This document shows, piece by piece, positions 43,429-52,140 of a DNA stretch of 64,000 nt. The position numbers and the translations under genes are program-made. This stretch comes from Cymbomonas tetramitiformis (taxonomy: Eukaryota > Chlorophyta > Pyramimonadophyceae > Pyramimonadales > Pyramimonadaceae), in assembly GCA_001247695.2 (NCBI GenBank), contig LGRX02030564.1:1-64000 (forward strand), written 5' to 3'. Every line of letters begins with the position of its first letter. Position 1 is the stretch's first letter. The notes under the pieces are model-generated. The model did no database searches, had not been told where the DNA came from, and saw only the letters and a list, made by a program, of their open reading frames with translations.

Positions 43429-44742
43429 TTAAAGGTTTCTTTTTTTCAACAATTTAATTTCAGGGTCAGGTATATCAACGAACTCATTCTCTTCCGATTT
43501 GTCATAGAATATCAACTGATACTTACGTTTACTTTTCCTTGATCGATTGAGCTTAAGATATCCTTTCAGGGTCTTTTGATAGTTTGGCGATTTCTTATCG
43601 CTAATGAACACATTAACTTCATAGTTGTCATAGTTTCTAGATGTCTTGGAAGCAGTATTACCTTCTATACCCTCTTTCTTCAATGCACGCTCAGATTTTG
43701 CGGCCTGCTTGCTTTCACTGTCAGTCTTGGTCCCACGAGTTTCTTTGGATGGTTTGGAAACAGGTCCTTGAACCTCTTTCAATTCTCGCGGCTTATACTG
43801 TCGGCTTAAGGTATCACCGTCACCGTCCTCTATCACGAACGACAAACCCTTTCTACTTCGAACTTTATACACCTGTGTAGACCATGTTTGACTCTCTTTA
43901 TCAAATGTCTTCTTAGTCACACGCAATCGAACTCGATCACCGGGCTTGATATCTAATTTTTGTAATAGTTTGGCAGTTTGATTGCGTTTCAACAAGACAC
44001 TTCTAATAACACGATTCTTATTCATGTCATCGGGTGGAGTGTCGTTGATATTACCTTGGTTTGTTGTTCCATTGTAGTTATCCACAATATTATCGAGATA
44101 ATCCACCCAATTAGACTTACCTGTGGATGCAAATACTCTTTCCAGTTTACTCTTCAATGTCCTATTGAATCTTTCAATCTTTCCTTGACGAGAGTGGTCC
44201 TCAGCTTGAGATGTGTAATGTTTGATACCCTTTTGTTTCAATAATTCTTGAACTGGTTTGTTTGTAAATTCAGATCCTAAATCGGTTGTAAGGGTTTTCA
44301 TTTTGGTTTCGGTTACCAATCGTCTCATAGCATTTACGATTCCTTCAACATCTTCCTTGCGTTTATCGTTCTTATCTTTGACAGTTTTAGATTTGAGAGG
44401 AATTGCATATGCTTTGTTTGTGTTAATGTTCACCGCAGTCAGAATCACAGCAAATCCTTTGTTGACTGACTTTTGGCGAGGGAGAAACGCGAGATCTGCT
44501 TGGATGCTATTCTTACCGACAGGTCCATAGATGGGATAATAATCTTTACGGGATACTCGTTTTGGTTGAGACAATATTTGAGATGTTTCAGTCTTTGATA
44601 TGGCAGCCTTGACCTGAGACTCGGTGACCTTGTAGCCTTGTGCCTTGAGCTTTTTTGTAAATGCATTAGCACCGCTCATTCCGATCTTCGGGTCCAGGTA
44701 TAACTCTTGAAGTCTACTCTCAGATAGCGGTTTACTTGTCAT
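43429..44742 (-). CDS. INT: RVE-type DDE integrase
   Basis: 437 residues. The catalytic triad is D83 (SIQADLAFLPRQ), D154 (LTTDLGSEFTNK) and E190 (RQGKIERFNRTLK), with a D-35-E spacing, followed by the usual WVDYLDNIVDNYNGTTN helix. The C-terminal part has an SH3-like segment (LDIKPGDRVRLRV) and a basic beta-rich tail that could be chromodomain-like. This integrase would produce the 6-bp duplication seen at the ends. Upstream is the promoter-like TATATAGTATG, which includes the start region, and a 49-bp palindrome. Confidence 0.92.
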   Translation of the reverse strand: MTSKPLSESRLQELYLDPKIGMSGANAFTKKLKAQGYKVTESQVKAAISKTETSQILSQPKRVSRKDYYPIYGPVGKNSIQADLAFLPRQKSVNKGFAVILTAVNINTNKAYAIPLKSKTVKDKNDKRKEDVEGIVNAMRRLVTETKMKTLTTDLGSEFTNKPVQELLKQKGIKHYTSQAEDHSRQGKIERFNRTLKSKLERVFASTGKSNWVDYLDNIVDNYNGTTNQGNINDTPPDDMNKNRVIRSVLLKRNQTAKLLQKLDIKPGDRVRLRVTKKTFDKESQTWSTQVYKVRSRKGLSFVIEDGDGDTLSRQYKPRELKEVQGPVSKPSKETRGTKTDSESKQAAKSERALKKEGIEGNTASKTSRNYDNYEVNVFISDKKSPNYQKTLKGYLKLNRSRKSKRKYQLIFYDKSEENEFVDIPDPEIKLLKKRNL

Positions 44743-44778
44743 ACTATATAATAGTGTTACATATAGTATACAATAAAT

Positions 44779-44827
44779 GTTCCAAAGTAAGATTATATTA
44801 CTCTATATATAATCCTCGTTTCGGAAC
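44779..44827. promoter_or_regulatory. 49-bp palindromic boundary element, copy 4
   Basis: Arms GTTCCAAA and TTCGGAAC with an altered core (TACTCTATATATAATCC). It lies 36 bases upstream of the integrase start, between it and the polymerase gene. Confidence 0.55.
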
Positions 44828-44843
44828 TTTTGATTTTGCCGTT

Positions 44844-44892
44844 GTTCCAAAGTGAGGTTTCATAGTACTAAGTATTAATCTAAGAATGGAAC
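44844..44892. terminator. 49-bp palindromic boundary element, copy 5
   Basis: A diverged copy (arms GTTCCAAA and AATGGAAC) containing the last codons and stop of the polymerase gene (VPFLD then TAA). It is 16 bases from copy 4, so two elements are paired between polymerase and integrase. Confidence 0.55.
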
Positions 44893-47800
44893 AACTTCCC
44901 ATGTCTTCCAATCAATGTTTCCTTTGTCGTAACTGAAATTGAATGTCTTCGATTCCGATCTTGTTTCCAATCCTAATGGCAACAATCTTTGATTGTTGCT
45001 TTTTGGTGCATGTCTGATAACAAGGTTATTAATTTTAACTGGATTGTTCCTTTGATTCAAAATCATATCCTTCATTACATCATGATTGATATGTTGTAAA
45101 TTATCAACACTCAAAGAGAAACCTTTTATCTTGGTCATACAATATCCATCGTTGAATTTCAAGCTATATGATTTGGGTCCAGTGCTTAGAAATTCAATAC
45201 ACTTTCCATGTTCCTTTTCCAATCCTTGAAGCTCACACTTAAGATAACCTAATAACCATGGTTGTCGATAACCAGTACCGTGATATATATGATGATTCTC
45301 TTTTGTTTCTATATATATAATAGAATCAGTATCAAAGTATAATACGTTTGAGAACCCGGTGGCTTCTATCAGCTCGTACAATTTCAATCGTCCATAGCTG
45401 GTTATGAACGCGGCCAACACCTCGTTCGTTGAAAACCTTGTATCGGCATACACATCAGAATTCTCAGTAAAATTCATTAATACCATCTCATTCTCTTCAG
45501 ATCCAATAAACTCATATTTACAATCGTACCTCTTATTACTGATTGTATTGTAGAACTCACCTGGGTTCTGAATGACCTTACTTTTAGATTTGTTTGATCG
45601 TTCACCGAGTTTTCCATATAATATATTTTGCATGTCTTTAGCAACTTGTCTCATACCTGGATTGTATTTGATGTTTCGTTTGTCTAACTTGATACCTTCA
45701 TGAAATTCAAAGTCTTTTATGAATGTATCGATGTCACCATCAGGTGGCCCTGACGACTCGGTCTTGAGTTTTAAAAACTTATCAATGTAAGCACCGAACA
45801 AATCAGTTGTAGTCTCCTTCCAATGTTTAATTTCATAGATGTCAAGAATCTCATATCCCTTTTCAATCGCCTTCTGCAATTCTACCGTGGTCCATGTTCC
45901 GACCATTTCATACAACGGAAAGATTAATTTGTTGGTCACGTGTGGTAGCACACCAAACTTCAAATGTTTATTTGGTAGTATCTTACACTTAATCAATCCA
46001 AAGTATCCATGAATATCAAGGGATTTGACATCTCTGATTATCTCGGGGTGACCCTTCGGGAACTGTTTGGTCTTCATTACCGAAGGATACATAGAATTGA
46101 AATCTTGATATCTGATATATTCATCGTCTTTGCATTTATAAAACAACTTGCCTAAATCGACTCTGGCACCATGATAGGAGTTTCTATCATGAATGGGAGA
46201 AGCTAAAATTTGTCTATCTAAGAATGCATTTCCAACATGTGAAGTTTTCAATTGAGCAACTTGTGAATCCCAGTCCGATTCCCATATATATACAAGATTG
46301 TAGCCAGCTGCCTTGATGTCCTCTAATCGTTTCATGGTTTGACGATGGACTTCGCCAAATGTCATACCCGATCGCCGACCTTGTTGATATTGAATATCAT
46401 CTTTATGATACTTTGTAAGATCAGCATGAAACCAACTTCCAAGGAATTCATAAACGGTGTTTGTATCCTTATCATAACCATCAATATACATATGTAAATC
46501 TTTGAGTTTATAATTCCGTTTACCATCTAAATCTATGACAAGCTTCGCCGACGTTGTGTGTACTATATAATCCAACCATTGATTCTCTTTGATAGAGGCA
46601 TTCTGAGATTTGGTCAGTGATTGTAGTATACCCACAGAATTCTCCGGCATACATTCATGTCGCCATATGTTGACAGCCAGTTGTGCTAGTGTCAGATAAC
46701 TGAAGGGGTCAAATTTGCTATCGGTAATCTTCAGAAAACAATCTCTGAAATCGAAGACAGCTCGTCGAAGAATCGTAACATCGTCATGGCAATATCGTGC
46801 AATCTCTTTTGGATTTTCAAATATAAAACACTTACTCTTTTTCTCATGCCACCATTTGTATAATTTTTGATAAGCTTCAGGTTGTAAGATTTCTGGATTG
46901 TAATATTTGATATCGGGATAAAGACCCATGTAGTGTTCGTTCTCTTTTGTATTGAAAAGATGTGGATAATATCCCTTCGTGATTTCATGTTCAAAGCCGA
47001 ACATTTCCGGAAGGGAATGCAATGGTCTTGTCATAAACATATATGAATCAATAAATCTTACATTTCCAATTCTCATACATAGAATGTCTGCACCTGTATA
47101 TAATATATCTTGTGGAGGCTTTCTTTGGACATTGATGATGTGTTCTACTATTAATCGGAAATCGAAGCGACTCCCGCAATGGGCAACGAAGGTATGATTA
47201 TCATGTTTTTTGAGATATACCCATTCCAGAAAGTCATCTATTGTTTTGTGAATGACAAACGAACCGTCGTGATATTGACTTTCGCAATGATTAACAATCA
47301 ATCTGCCGTTGTCATTCATTGTTTCAAAATCAAAACAAACAATGGTTTTATAGTCCAATATGGATTTCGGTTGAACTTTTGTCATGTAACACTTGTGCTC
47401 ATGTAGGTTACAAACGATCTTACAATTAGGACATGACTTGTACCCACATATATGTTTCTCATTGGGATTAAATATAACATTGCACATCTTACATTTGTGA
47501 ACCTTATCACATGTTATCAGTTCGGTATGAAGATTGTAGCAGTCCTGATTCATGAATTTACGATTGCAAATTTCACAATGATGCCATTGTTTGTTTCCAG
47601 GTGTTAATCGTGTTTCTTTGTTTGCAAAGATACACTTTTGAGACTTGCATTGAGAACAGGATGGTCGATAAGTCTTGCCTCGAAAACAATCGATACGTGT
47701 AATCGGTTCATAATGATTATCATGTAAAAGTATGTGATAACTATCAATATAACTTGAGTAGTCATTGTGTTCGTTGAAGTACGGTGGGTAATACATGATT

Positions 47801-48783
47801 GGATCACCGCTAAGTTTTTCAGTGATACCCCACACAAATATGTTAATTTCATAATGTTTTTCTAAAATAGAAAAGTCTTCTATATTGATTCCATTTTCAT
47901 CCTTTTTCGGAAACAATTTCAAACGCAGCTGATTAGATATCGTTGTAATATTCCCTTTATGATTGCTTGCATCTCTTTTGAGTTGCTTCCATTTGTTTTC
48001 ATATTGATTCTTTTTTATGAGATTATCACTTAACATCTTATCTAATTTTCGTTTCCTATGTAAGAGTTCCAAAGATTTAATACCACAATTGTTTTTGGAT
48101 TCTATCTTAATCACACATTGTTTCAATCGTAATTCTACACCATTCTTCGGAGCTGCTGTGCATTTGCTACCTTTTCCTTCAGGTGGCTTTGAAGAATAGT
48201 ACTCAACTTCAATGTCTTTGGCAACTTCTACAGACCGGGCAACATTCTTTGAATGTTGCTGATTTTTCGAACTGTCTCCGCCTTTTGGACTTTGTAACAT
48301 CTCTTCAAATTTCATCACCACATCTTGGCGATCTGAACCTTTGACCCATTTTGATGTGGTCCCATCCTCGAACACCGCTCTCATTGATACTTGCTCAACT
48401 CCTTTTGTCTTCTCCGGTAACCAATAGTTCAGACTGCTACCATCGGGACCAGCTCTTTCAAGAAACGTTGTAAAGGGAACCTTAAGTTTTTCAACATCGG
48501 TACTGAATTTCTTGATATGTCTTTTTGAATCTCCGACGGTATACTTATTGATTTCATCAAGTCTACTTTGTTCTTTGGCAGGCTTCTTATTTTGCTTGGT
48601 CCACTGTCGTCTTGTAATTTTATCAACCTTCGCTTTTGCTTTCCGATACTTCTTCTTGTAATCACGTACAGCTTTCGTTTGTTCTTCACCTGTTAGGTTT
48701 TTACTTTGTAAGTCTTCCCAATCGTCGGTTGTAAGCTTATGCCGAGCCATAGGATTTTGTTTCCGTTTTGATTTGGGGGGCAT
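44875..48783 (-). CDS. pPolB: Protein-primed DNA polymerase B
   Basis: 1,302 residues. A basic N-terminus (1-100) is followed by an OTU-like segment with candidate Cys (NNCGIKSLELL, about 233) and His (LLHDNHYEPI, about 357). Then come zinc-binding cysteine clusters (about 376-465), a 3'-5' exonuclease (FDFETMN at 484-490, AHCGSRFDFRLI, YCHDDV) and an inserted nuclease-like segment (EVHRQTMKRLEDIKAAGYN, VYIWESDWD). The polymerase motifs are A (DFNSMYPSV, 894), B (KDMQNILYGKLGER) and C (YFDTDSI, 1151). This matches Polinton family B polymerases primed by a terminal protein. The long N-terminus may contain that priming protein. TATATAGTATA lies about 10 bases before the ATG. Confidence 0.95.
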   Translation of the reverse strand: MPPKSKRKQNPMARHKLTTDDWEDLQSKNLTGEEQTKAVRDYKKKYRKAKAKVDKITRRQWTKQNKKPAKEQSRLDEINKYTVGDSKRHIKKFSTDVEKLKVPFTTFLERAGPDGSSLNYWLPEKTKGVEQVSMRAVFEDGTTSKWVKGSDRQDVVMKFEEMLQSPKGGDSSKNQQHSKNVARSVEVAKDIEVEYYSSKPPEGKGSKCTAAPKNGVELRLKQCVIKIESKNNCGIKSLELLHRKRKLDKMLSDNLIKKNQYENKWKQLKRDASNHKGNITTISNQLRLKLFPKKDENGINIEDFSILEKHYEINIFVWGITEKLSGDPIMYYPPYFNEHNDYSSYIDSYHILLHDNHYEPITRIDCFRGKTYRPSCSQCKSQKCIFANKETRLTPGNKQWHHCEICNRKFMNQDCYNLHTELITCDKVHKCKMCNVIFNPNEKHICGYKSCPNCKIVCNLHEHKCYMTKVQPKSILDYKTIVCFDFETMNDNGRLIVNHCESQYHDGSFVIHKTIDDFLEWVYLKKHDNHTFVAHCGSRFDFRLIVEHIINVQRKPPQDILYTGADILCMRIGNVRFIDSYMFMTRPLHSLPEMFGFEHEITKGYYPHLFNTKENEHYMGLYPDIKYYNPEILQPEAYQKLYKWWHEKKSKCFIFENPKEIARYCHDDVTILRRAVFDFRDCFLKITDSKFDPFSYLTLAQLAVNIWRHECMPENSVGILQSLTKSQNASIKENQWLDYIVHTTSAKLVIDLDGKRNYKLKDLHMYIDGYDKDTNTVYEFLGSWFHADLTKYHKDDIQYQQGRRSGMTFGEVHRQTMKRLEDIKAAGYNLVYIWESDWDSQVAQLKTSHVGNAFLDRQILASPIHDRNSYHGARVDLGKLFYKCKDDEYIRYQDFNSMYPSVMKTKQFPKGHPEIIRDVKSLDIHGYFGLIKCKILPNKHLKFGVLPHVTNKLIFPLYEMVGTWTTVELQKAIEKGYEILDIYEIKHWKETTTDLFGAYIDKFLKLKTESSGPPDGDIDTFIKDFEFHEGIKLDKRNIKYNPGMRQVAKDMQNILYGKLGERSNKSKSKVIQNPGEFYNTISNKRYDCKYEFIGSEENEMVLMNFTENSDVYADTRFSTNEVLAAFITSYGRLKLYELIEATGFSNVLYFDTDSIIYIETKENHHIYHGTGYRQPWLLGYLKCELQGLEKEHGKCIEFLSTGPKSYSLKFNDGYCMTKIKGFSLSVDNLQHINHDVMKDMILNQRNNPVKINNLVIRHAPKSNNQRLLPLGLETRSESKTFNFSYDKGNIDWKTWEVVPFLD

Positions 48784-48801
48784 CTTCCTATACTATATAA
48801 A

Positions 48802-49248
48802 TTATATTTTTGTGACGTCCGCTGCTCGGCGTTTTTCACGCCTCATTTGTTTTTTCATTTTGATACGCTTTTCAATATTATCAACGGCTTTACGATAATT
48901 GCCAACACCCGTATATTCTGCATTAGATCGTTGAAATACTGGGTCACCCGTTATTGTACCAGTGCTCGTTTTGTCCAACGGTGCTACCATGATAGGAGAT
49001 ATCCTACGTGGGGGCTTCGTTGGAAGAGCGGGGTCTTTGATGGGCTGTTGATAGACTGGTTGTCCTGATGGAGTACCATGGTCTAAGGCGGTTCTACTTT
49101 TTGCCTTCGGCTTTTTAACGACCGGACGACCTCGTAAGCTTTTGAGTTTCTCACCTTGTGTCATCTTACCCTTCTTTTTAATTCCGTGTTCGGCTCTATG
49201 CTCTGCACCACAAGACTTCAATTTTGCTATCCAAGTTTCTCTTGACAT
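48802..49248 (-). CDS. Small very basic protein, unknown
   Basis: 148 residues, strongly Lys/Arg-rich at both ends (GIKKKGKMTQGEKLKSLRGR; KRIKMKKQMRREKRRA), so it probably binds DNA. It could be a core or packaging protein, or the priming protein; neither can be shown. It is immediately upstream of the polymerase gene on the same strand with an 18-base gap, and a TAGTATAGTATATAC box lies directly before its ATG. Confidence 0.5.
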   Translation of the reverse strand: MSRETWIAKLKSCGAEHRAEHGIKKKGKMTQGEKLKSLRGRPVVKKPKAKSRTALDHGTPSGQPVYQQPIKDPALPTKPPRRISPIMVAPLDKTSTGTITGDPVFQRSNAEYTGVGNYRKAVDNIEKRIKMKKQMRREKRRAADVTKI

Positions 49249-49400
49249 GTATATACTATACTAATATAAAATCACGCAAAATGTTTCCCGATCACTAATA
49301 TATATAATATAATTCAATTCTGGAAACATTTAACGTTTTTTTGATTGTCGTAGGTCAGATCAAGAAATATTATTTTCTTAAGGTATCTTATAGTTACTTA

Positions 49401-49880
49401 ATGCCAGTTAAAGGAGAGAAGATTACCGATAGTGCAACATTGGAACGCCTTGCTTTAATGAGGCAGAAAGCATTAGAGACACGCCGTGCCAAAGCCAAGC
49501 AGAAACAAGATATCAAGATTGCCAATCAACTTAAGGAATCTCAAAAAGTTACCGAAGCCCAAGAGACCATTAAGAAAGCTACGACAAAATCTCCTCAGCC
49601 AGAACCTCAGTTAGATTCCGAACCCGAACCCCCCGAACCCGAAGTGGAACGTATCGTTGTCAAGAAACCAAAAGCTGTCAAAAAAAAACCCAAAAAGCAG
49701 GTTGTCATCGTTGAATCTGATAGCTCTCAATCGGAAGAAGAACCTGAAGTGATTGTTAGGAAGTCTACTAGACGAAAGCAAAGCCGAGTTGCATCTCAAT
49801 CACCACCACCTCGAAAACGAGACGCGGAAATGGACCCGGGTTATGATAAGGCTTACTCTAGTCTATTTCTATCGTTATAG
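49401..49880 (+). CDS. Charged, low-complexity protein
   Basis: 159 residues from the ATG at 49,401, chosen because a TATAGTTA box precedes it and the upstream codons lack an ATG. It has a basic coiled helix (LERLALMRQKALETRRAKAK), a Pro/Glu repeat (EPQLDSEPEPPEPE) and a Lys-rich part (KKPKAVKKKPKKQ). Probably a disordered DNA- or protein-binding factor. It starts the plus-strand pair with the packaging ATPase and is divergent from the gene at 48,802. Confidence 0.5.
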   Translation: MPVKGEKITDSATLERLALMRQKALETRRAKAKQKQDIKIANQLKESQKVTEAQETIKKATTKSPQPEPQLDSEPEPPEPEVERIVVKKPKAVKKKPKKQVVIVESDSSQSEEEPEVIVRKSTRRKQSRVASQSPPPRKRDAEMDPGYDKAYSSLFLSL

Positions 49881-49883
49881 TAT

Positions 49884-50828
49884 ATGCAGTTCCAAAGACT
49901 GAAAGATAAGAATTACAATATTAAGATTCCGAAGAAGAGTGCTTTTCCGATCGAGACTCCGGACGACTTTATTCAATTACCGATGGTAACACTTGCAAAT
50001 TCCAAACGCGGTGGTGCTAAAACAACAAGCCTTACTCATTTACTACGGTTAATGCAATATAACAATGCATTGGAGAGAATTATATTGGTGTCGCCGACAT
50101 ATGAGAATAACAAACACTATTTTGAAGACCTTCCTTTAGACGATAACGATGTCCTTGAACCGGAGATAGATGTTATTCCTCAGATTGAAAACATTTTAGA
50201 TGAAGAAGCCCTTGAATATGAATCATATGTTGAAAAAACAAAACGTTATAAAAGACTCATGGATATGTTGCACAAAAGCGAGATGAGTGTATACGAAATA
50301 CCCGCTGATTTACTTTTGGAGTTTGCCGACGAAAACGATAACATTGTACCACCACAATACAAATACAAGGTTACCAATAGACCACCATCTGTAGCAATAT
50401 TCTTCGATGATTGTTTAGACAGCCCCGTGTTCAGGCCCAAATCGGGATTGGGAAGATTTGTCATTAGTCATAGACACAAAGGTAAAACAAAGAATATGGG
50501 CAGTATAGGCTGCTCCCTGTTGTTCGCAACCCAAGCATACACGAGCAACGGGGCGGGACTACAACGTGCTATACGGTCAAATCTTACCCACATCTTACTT
50601 ATGAAGACAAAAAATCAAGATGAGCTGAAACAGATTTCTCAAGAGCTTGGCGGTGAGGTTTCCCCGGACCAATTTTATGATGTCTTCAATCAAGCAGTCC
50701 AAGATAGATATGACTTTCTCTTTATCGATTTGGCAAAGAAGGAGTGTCACCCGAGTATGTTCCGAAGAAACTTCAATGAGTTTATTCTTCCAAGTCAAGA
50801 AGACCAAAAAAATCCCGCCATATTTTAA
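49884..50828 (+). CDS. ATPase: DNA-packaging ATPase (FtsK/HerA, A32-like)
   Basis: 314 residues. The Walker A loop is unusual (ANSKRGGAKTTSL, about 38-50; the second Gly of GxGK is replaced by Ala), and Walker B is VAIFFDDCLD. Further conserved parts are SHRHKGKTKNMGS and LFATQAY, then LTHILLMKTKNQDE, as in the A32-type genome-packaging ATPases of Polinton-like viruses. It would pump DNA into the capsid. The start lies 3 bases after the upstream stop, with TATAGTATATG spanning the junction. Its 3' end overlaps the small minus-strand gene at 50,782-50,934. Confidence 0.88.
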   Translation: MQFQRLKDKNYNIKIPKKSAFPIETPDDFIQLPMVTLANSKRGGAKTTSLTHLLRLMQYNNALERIILVSPTYENNKHYFEDLPLDDNDVLEPEIDVIPQIENILDEEALEYESYVEKTKRYKRLMDMLHKSEMSVYEIPADLLLEFADENDNIVPPQYKYKVTNRPPSVAIFFDDCLDSPVFRPKSGLGRFVISHRHKGKTKNMGSIGCSLLFATQAYTSNGAGLQRAIRSNLTHILLMKTKNQDELKQISQELGGEVSPDQFYDVFNQAVQDRYDFLFIDLAKKECHPSMFRRNFNEFILPSQEDQKNPAIF

Positions 50829-50934
50829 GCTCTTCAATGTCAATTGTCGGGCGATCCTTGAGCTCTAATTGATATTTCATAAAATATATTTTATCTTGAA
50901 GTTCTTTTGGTAAATCATTAAATGTGGTTGGCAT
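50782..50934 (-). CDS. Small F-box-like protein (50 residues)
   Basis: Found by reading the gap by eye. From ATG at 50,934 the frame reads MPTTFNDLPKELQDKIYFMK and ends RDFFGLLDLEE then TAA. FNDLPKELQDKI resembles the first helix of F-box domains (LPxEL..KI), which recruit SCF ubiquitin ligase. It lies 6 bases from the end of the SET gene, like other closely packed genes here, with an ATAGTAT box before the ATG. Its 3' part overlaps the end of the ATPase gene on the other strand. Short length makes the call tentative. Confidence 0.5.
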   Translation of the reverse strand: MPTTFNDLPKELQDKIYFMKYQLELKDRPTIDIEELKIWRDFFGLLDLEE

Positions 50935-50940
50935 CAGATA

Positions 50941-51417
50941 CTATTTATTCCAATAATCTTTTCCATACGGAACGAAGATCTCGACACCCTTCTTAACATT
51001 TTTTGTAAGCTTCACATTACCGACTGATGTATATTTTGCATTGTTCTTGCAACCAATTGCTTTGGCATCTCGTGCTGTACAACTATTGTATTTGCCGGCT
51101 ACCGAGTTGGTTTTTTCAGCATCAAAGAATGTATTGGCATTCTTTTGCCAAATGTGAGTTCTATCATTCATCGGTGGCAACTGGTCAGCATCAAGTTTGA
51201 TCGTGCCCACGGTATATCTTCCGATCGTGGTCCCCTTTTTCAAATCAACTCTTGCAAATCCACCTTGACCTGAGTCGGCTATAGTACTCTCTTGTACATT
51301 AACTTGTCTATGTGCCCAACACATGGGTGACCATTTGCATGTCATATTTTTACATCGTTGTCCATCCTTTTTGATAGCGATACATCGTTCACACGGTGTT
51401 CGTTTCAACCGCGACAT
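50941..51417 (-). CDS. SET-domain protein with N-terminal Cys cluster
   Basis: 158 residues. The N-terminus has a Cys/His cluster (CERCIAIKKDGQRCKNMTC, CWAHR), perhaps zinc-binding. From residue about 42 a compact SET fold follows: STIADSGQGGFARVDLKKGT, TIGRYTVGTI, YNSCTARDAKAIGCKNNAKY in place of NHxCxPN, and KKGVEIFVPYGKDYW. SET enzymes methylate lysine side chains using S-adenosyl-methionine, so it may modify host histones or a viral DNA-binding protein. Viral SET proteins exist in algal giant viruses. It is divergent from the C5-type methyltransferase gene, with a 49-bp palindrome between them. Confidence 0.7.
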   Translation of the reverse strand: MSRLKRTPCERCIAIKKDGQRCKNMTCKWSPMCWAHRQVNVQESTIADSGQGGFARVDLKKGTTIGRYTVGTIKLDADQLPPMNDRTHIWQKNANTFFDAEKTNSVAGKYNSCTARDAKAIGCKNNAKYTSVGNVKLTKNVKKGVEIFVPYGKDYWNK

Positions 51418-51422
51418 GCTTT

Positions 51423-51471
51423 GTTCTAAACCAAGATTTTATTATACTATAATGTAATCCAACTTTGGAAC
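51423..51471. promoter_or_regulatory. 49-bp palindromic boundary element, copy 6
   Basis: A diverged copy (arms GTTCTAAA and TTTGGAAC, core ATACTATAATG). It lies between divergent starts at 51,417 and 51,473 with almost no other sequence, so here it most likely serves as a bidirectional promoter or as part of the leader. Confidence 0.55.
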
Positions 51472-51472
51472 A

Positions 51473-52102
51473 ATGTATATTTTAGAGCTATTCTCCGGGA
51501 CGGCATCGGTCAGCAAAGTACTTAAGGAAATCTATAAAAATTGCGAAATTGTATCGGTGGACATACTACCCGATCATGATCCAACTCATGTCGTGGACAT
51601 ACTAAGCTGGGATTATACCGTGTATCCATCAAAGCACTTTGATATGATCTGGGCAAGTCCACCATGCACGGAATATAGCAAGGCCAAAAGATATCAACCA
51701 CGAAACCTAGCCTTGGCTGATAGTATAGTTAAAAGAACACTGCAAATCATTGACTACTTTAAACCTACGTATTGGTACATTGAGAACCCCGCCGACGGTG
51801 GTTTGATGAGACATAGGCCTGTCATGGAAGATATGCACAAATACATACACACGTGTTGTTATTGTCAATATGGATTTGAGTATAGAAAGGCAACTAACAT
51901 ATGGACTAACCGGGAAGGATTAGATCTGAAGATGTGTTTCAAACACAGCACACCGTGTGATGGAATGAAGACATATGGGAAGCATATGAAATCGGCTCAG
52001 TTTGGCCAAAGTTCATGTGCATCCCATGGGAGGGGTAGAGGAAAGGTTGAGAATGTGTATAGTATACCTCGTGAATTGATTATTAGTCTTGTTCCAAAAT
52101 GA
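51473..52102 (+). CDS. Cytosine-C5 DNA-methyltransferase-like protein
   Basis: 209 residues. Motif I is ILELFSGTASVSKVL (SAM-binding loop), motif IV is MIWASPPCTEYSKA with the catalytic Cys, and a WYIENP segment stands at the ENV motif position. The pattern is that of short phage-type C5 methyltransferases without a large recognition domain. It is homologous along its length to the C-terminal domain of the surrounding retrotransposon pol (27,705-28,340). Shared parts include the THV.DIL.WDY block, ASPPC, the ALQIIDY/TLQIIDY helix, ENP, IWTN and the STPC block. It may methylate viral or host DNA. The stop codon lies inside a 49-bp palindrome. Confidence 0.8.
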   Translation: MYILELFSGTASVSKVLKEIYKNCEIVSVDILPDHDPTHVVDILSWDYTVYPSKHFDMIWASPPCTEYSKAKRYQPRNLALADSIVKRTLQIIDYFKPTYWYIENPADGGLMRHRPVMEDMHKYIHTCCYCQYGFEYRKATNIWTNREGLDLKMCFKHSTPCDGMKTYGKHMKSAQFGQSSCASHGRGRGKVENVYSIPRELIISLVPK

Positions 52103-52138
52103 GATTATATTACTATAGTATTAATCCTTGGTTTGGAA
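52090..52138. terminator. 49-bp palindromic boundary element, copy 7
   Basis: Arms GTTCCAAA and TTTGGAAC with the core TACTATAGTA. It covers the last codons of the plus-strand methyltransferase gene and ends two bases before the stop of the minus-strand primase-helicase gene. At a convergent junction this is best read as a two-way 3'-end signal. Confidence 0.65.
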
Positions 52139-52140
52139 CT

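Noticed and set aside
49341..49400. Longer start for the charged protein at 49,401
   Set aside because: It would require a non-ATG start, and the promoter-like TATAGTTA box lies between it and the ATG at 49,401.
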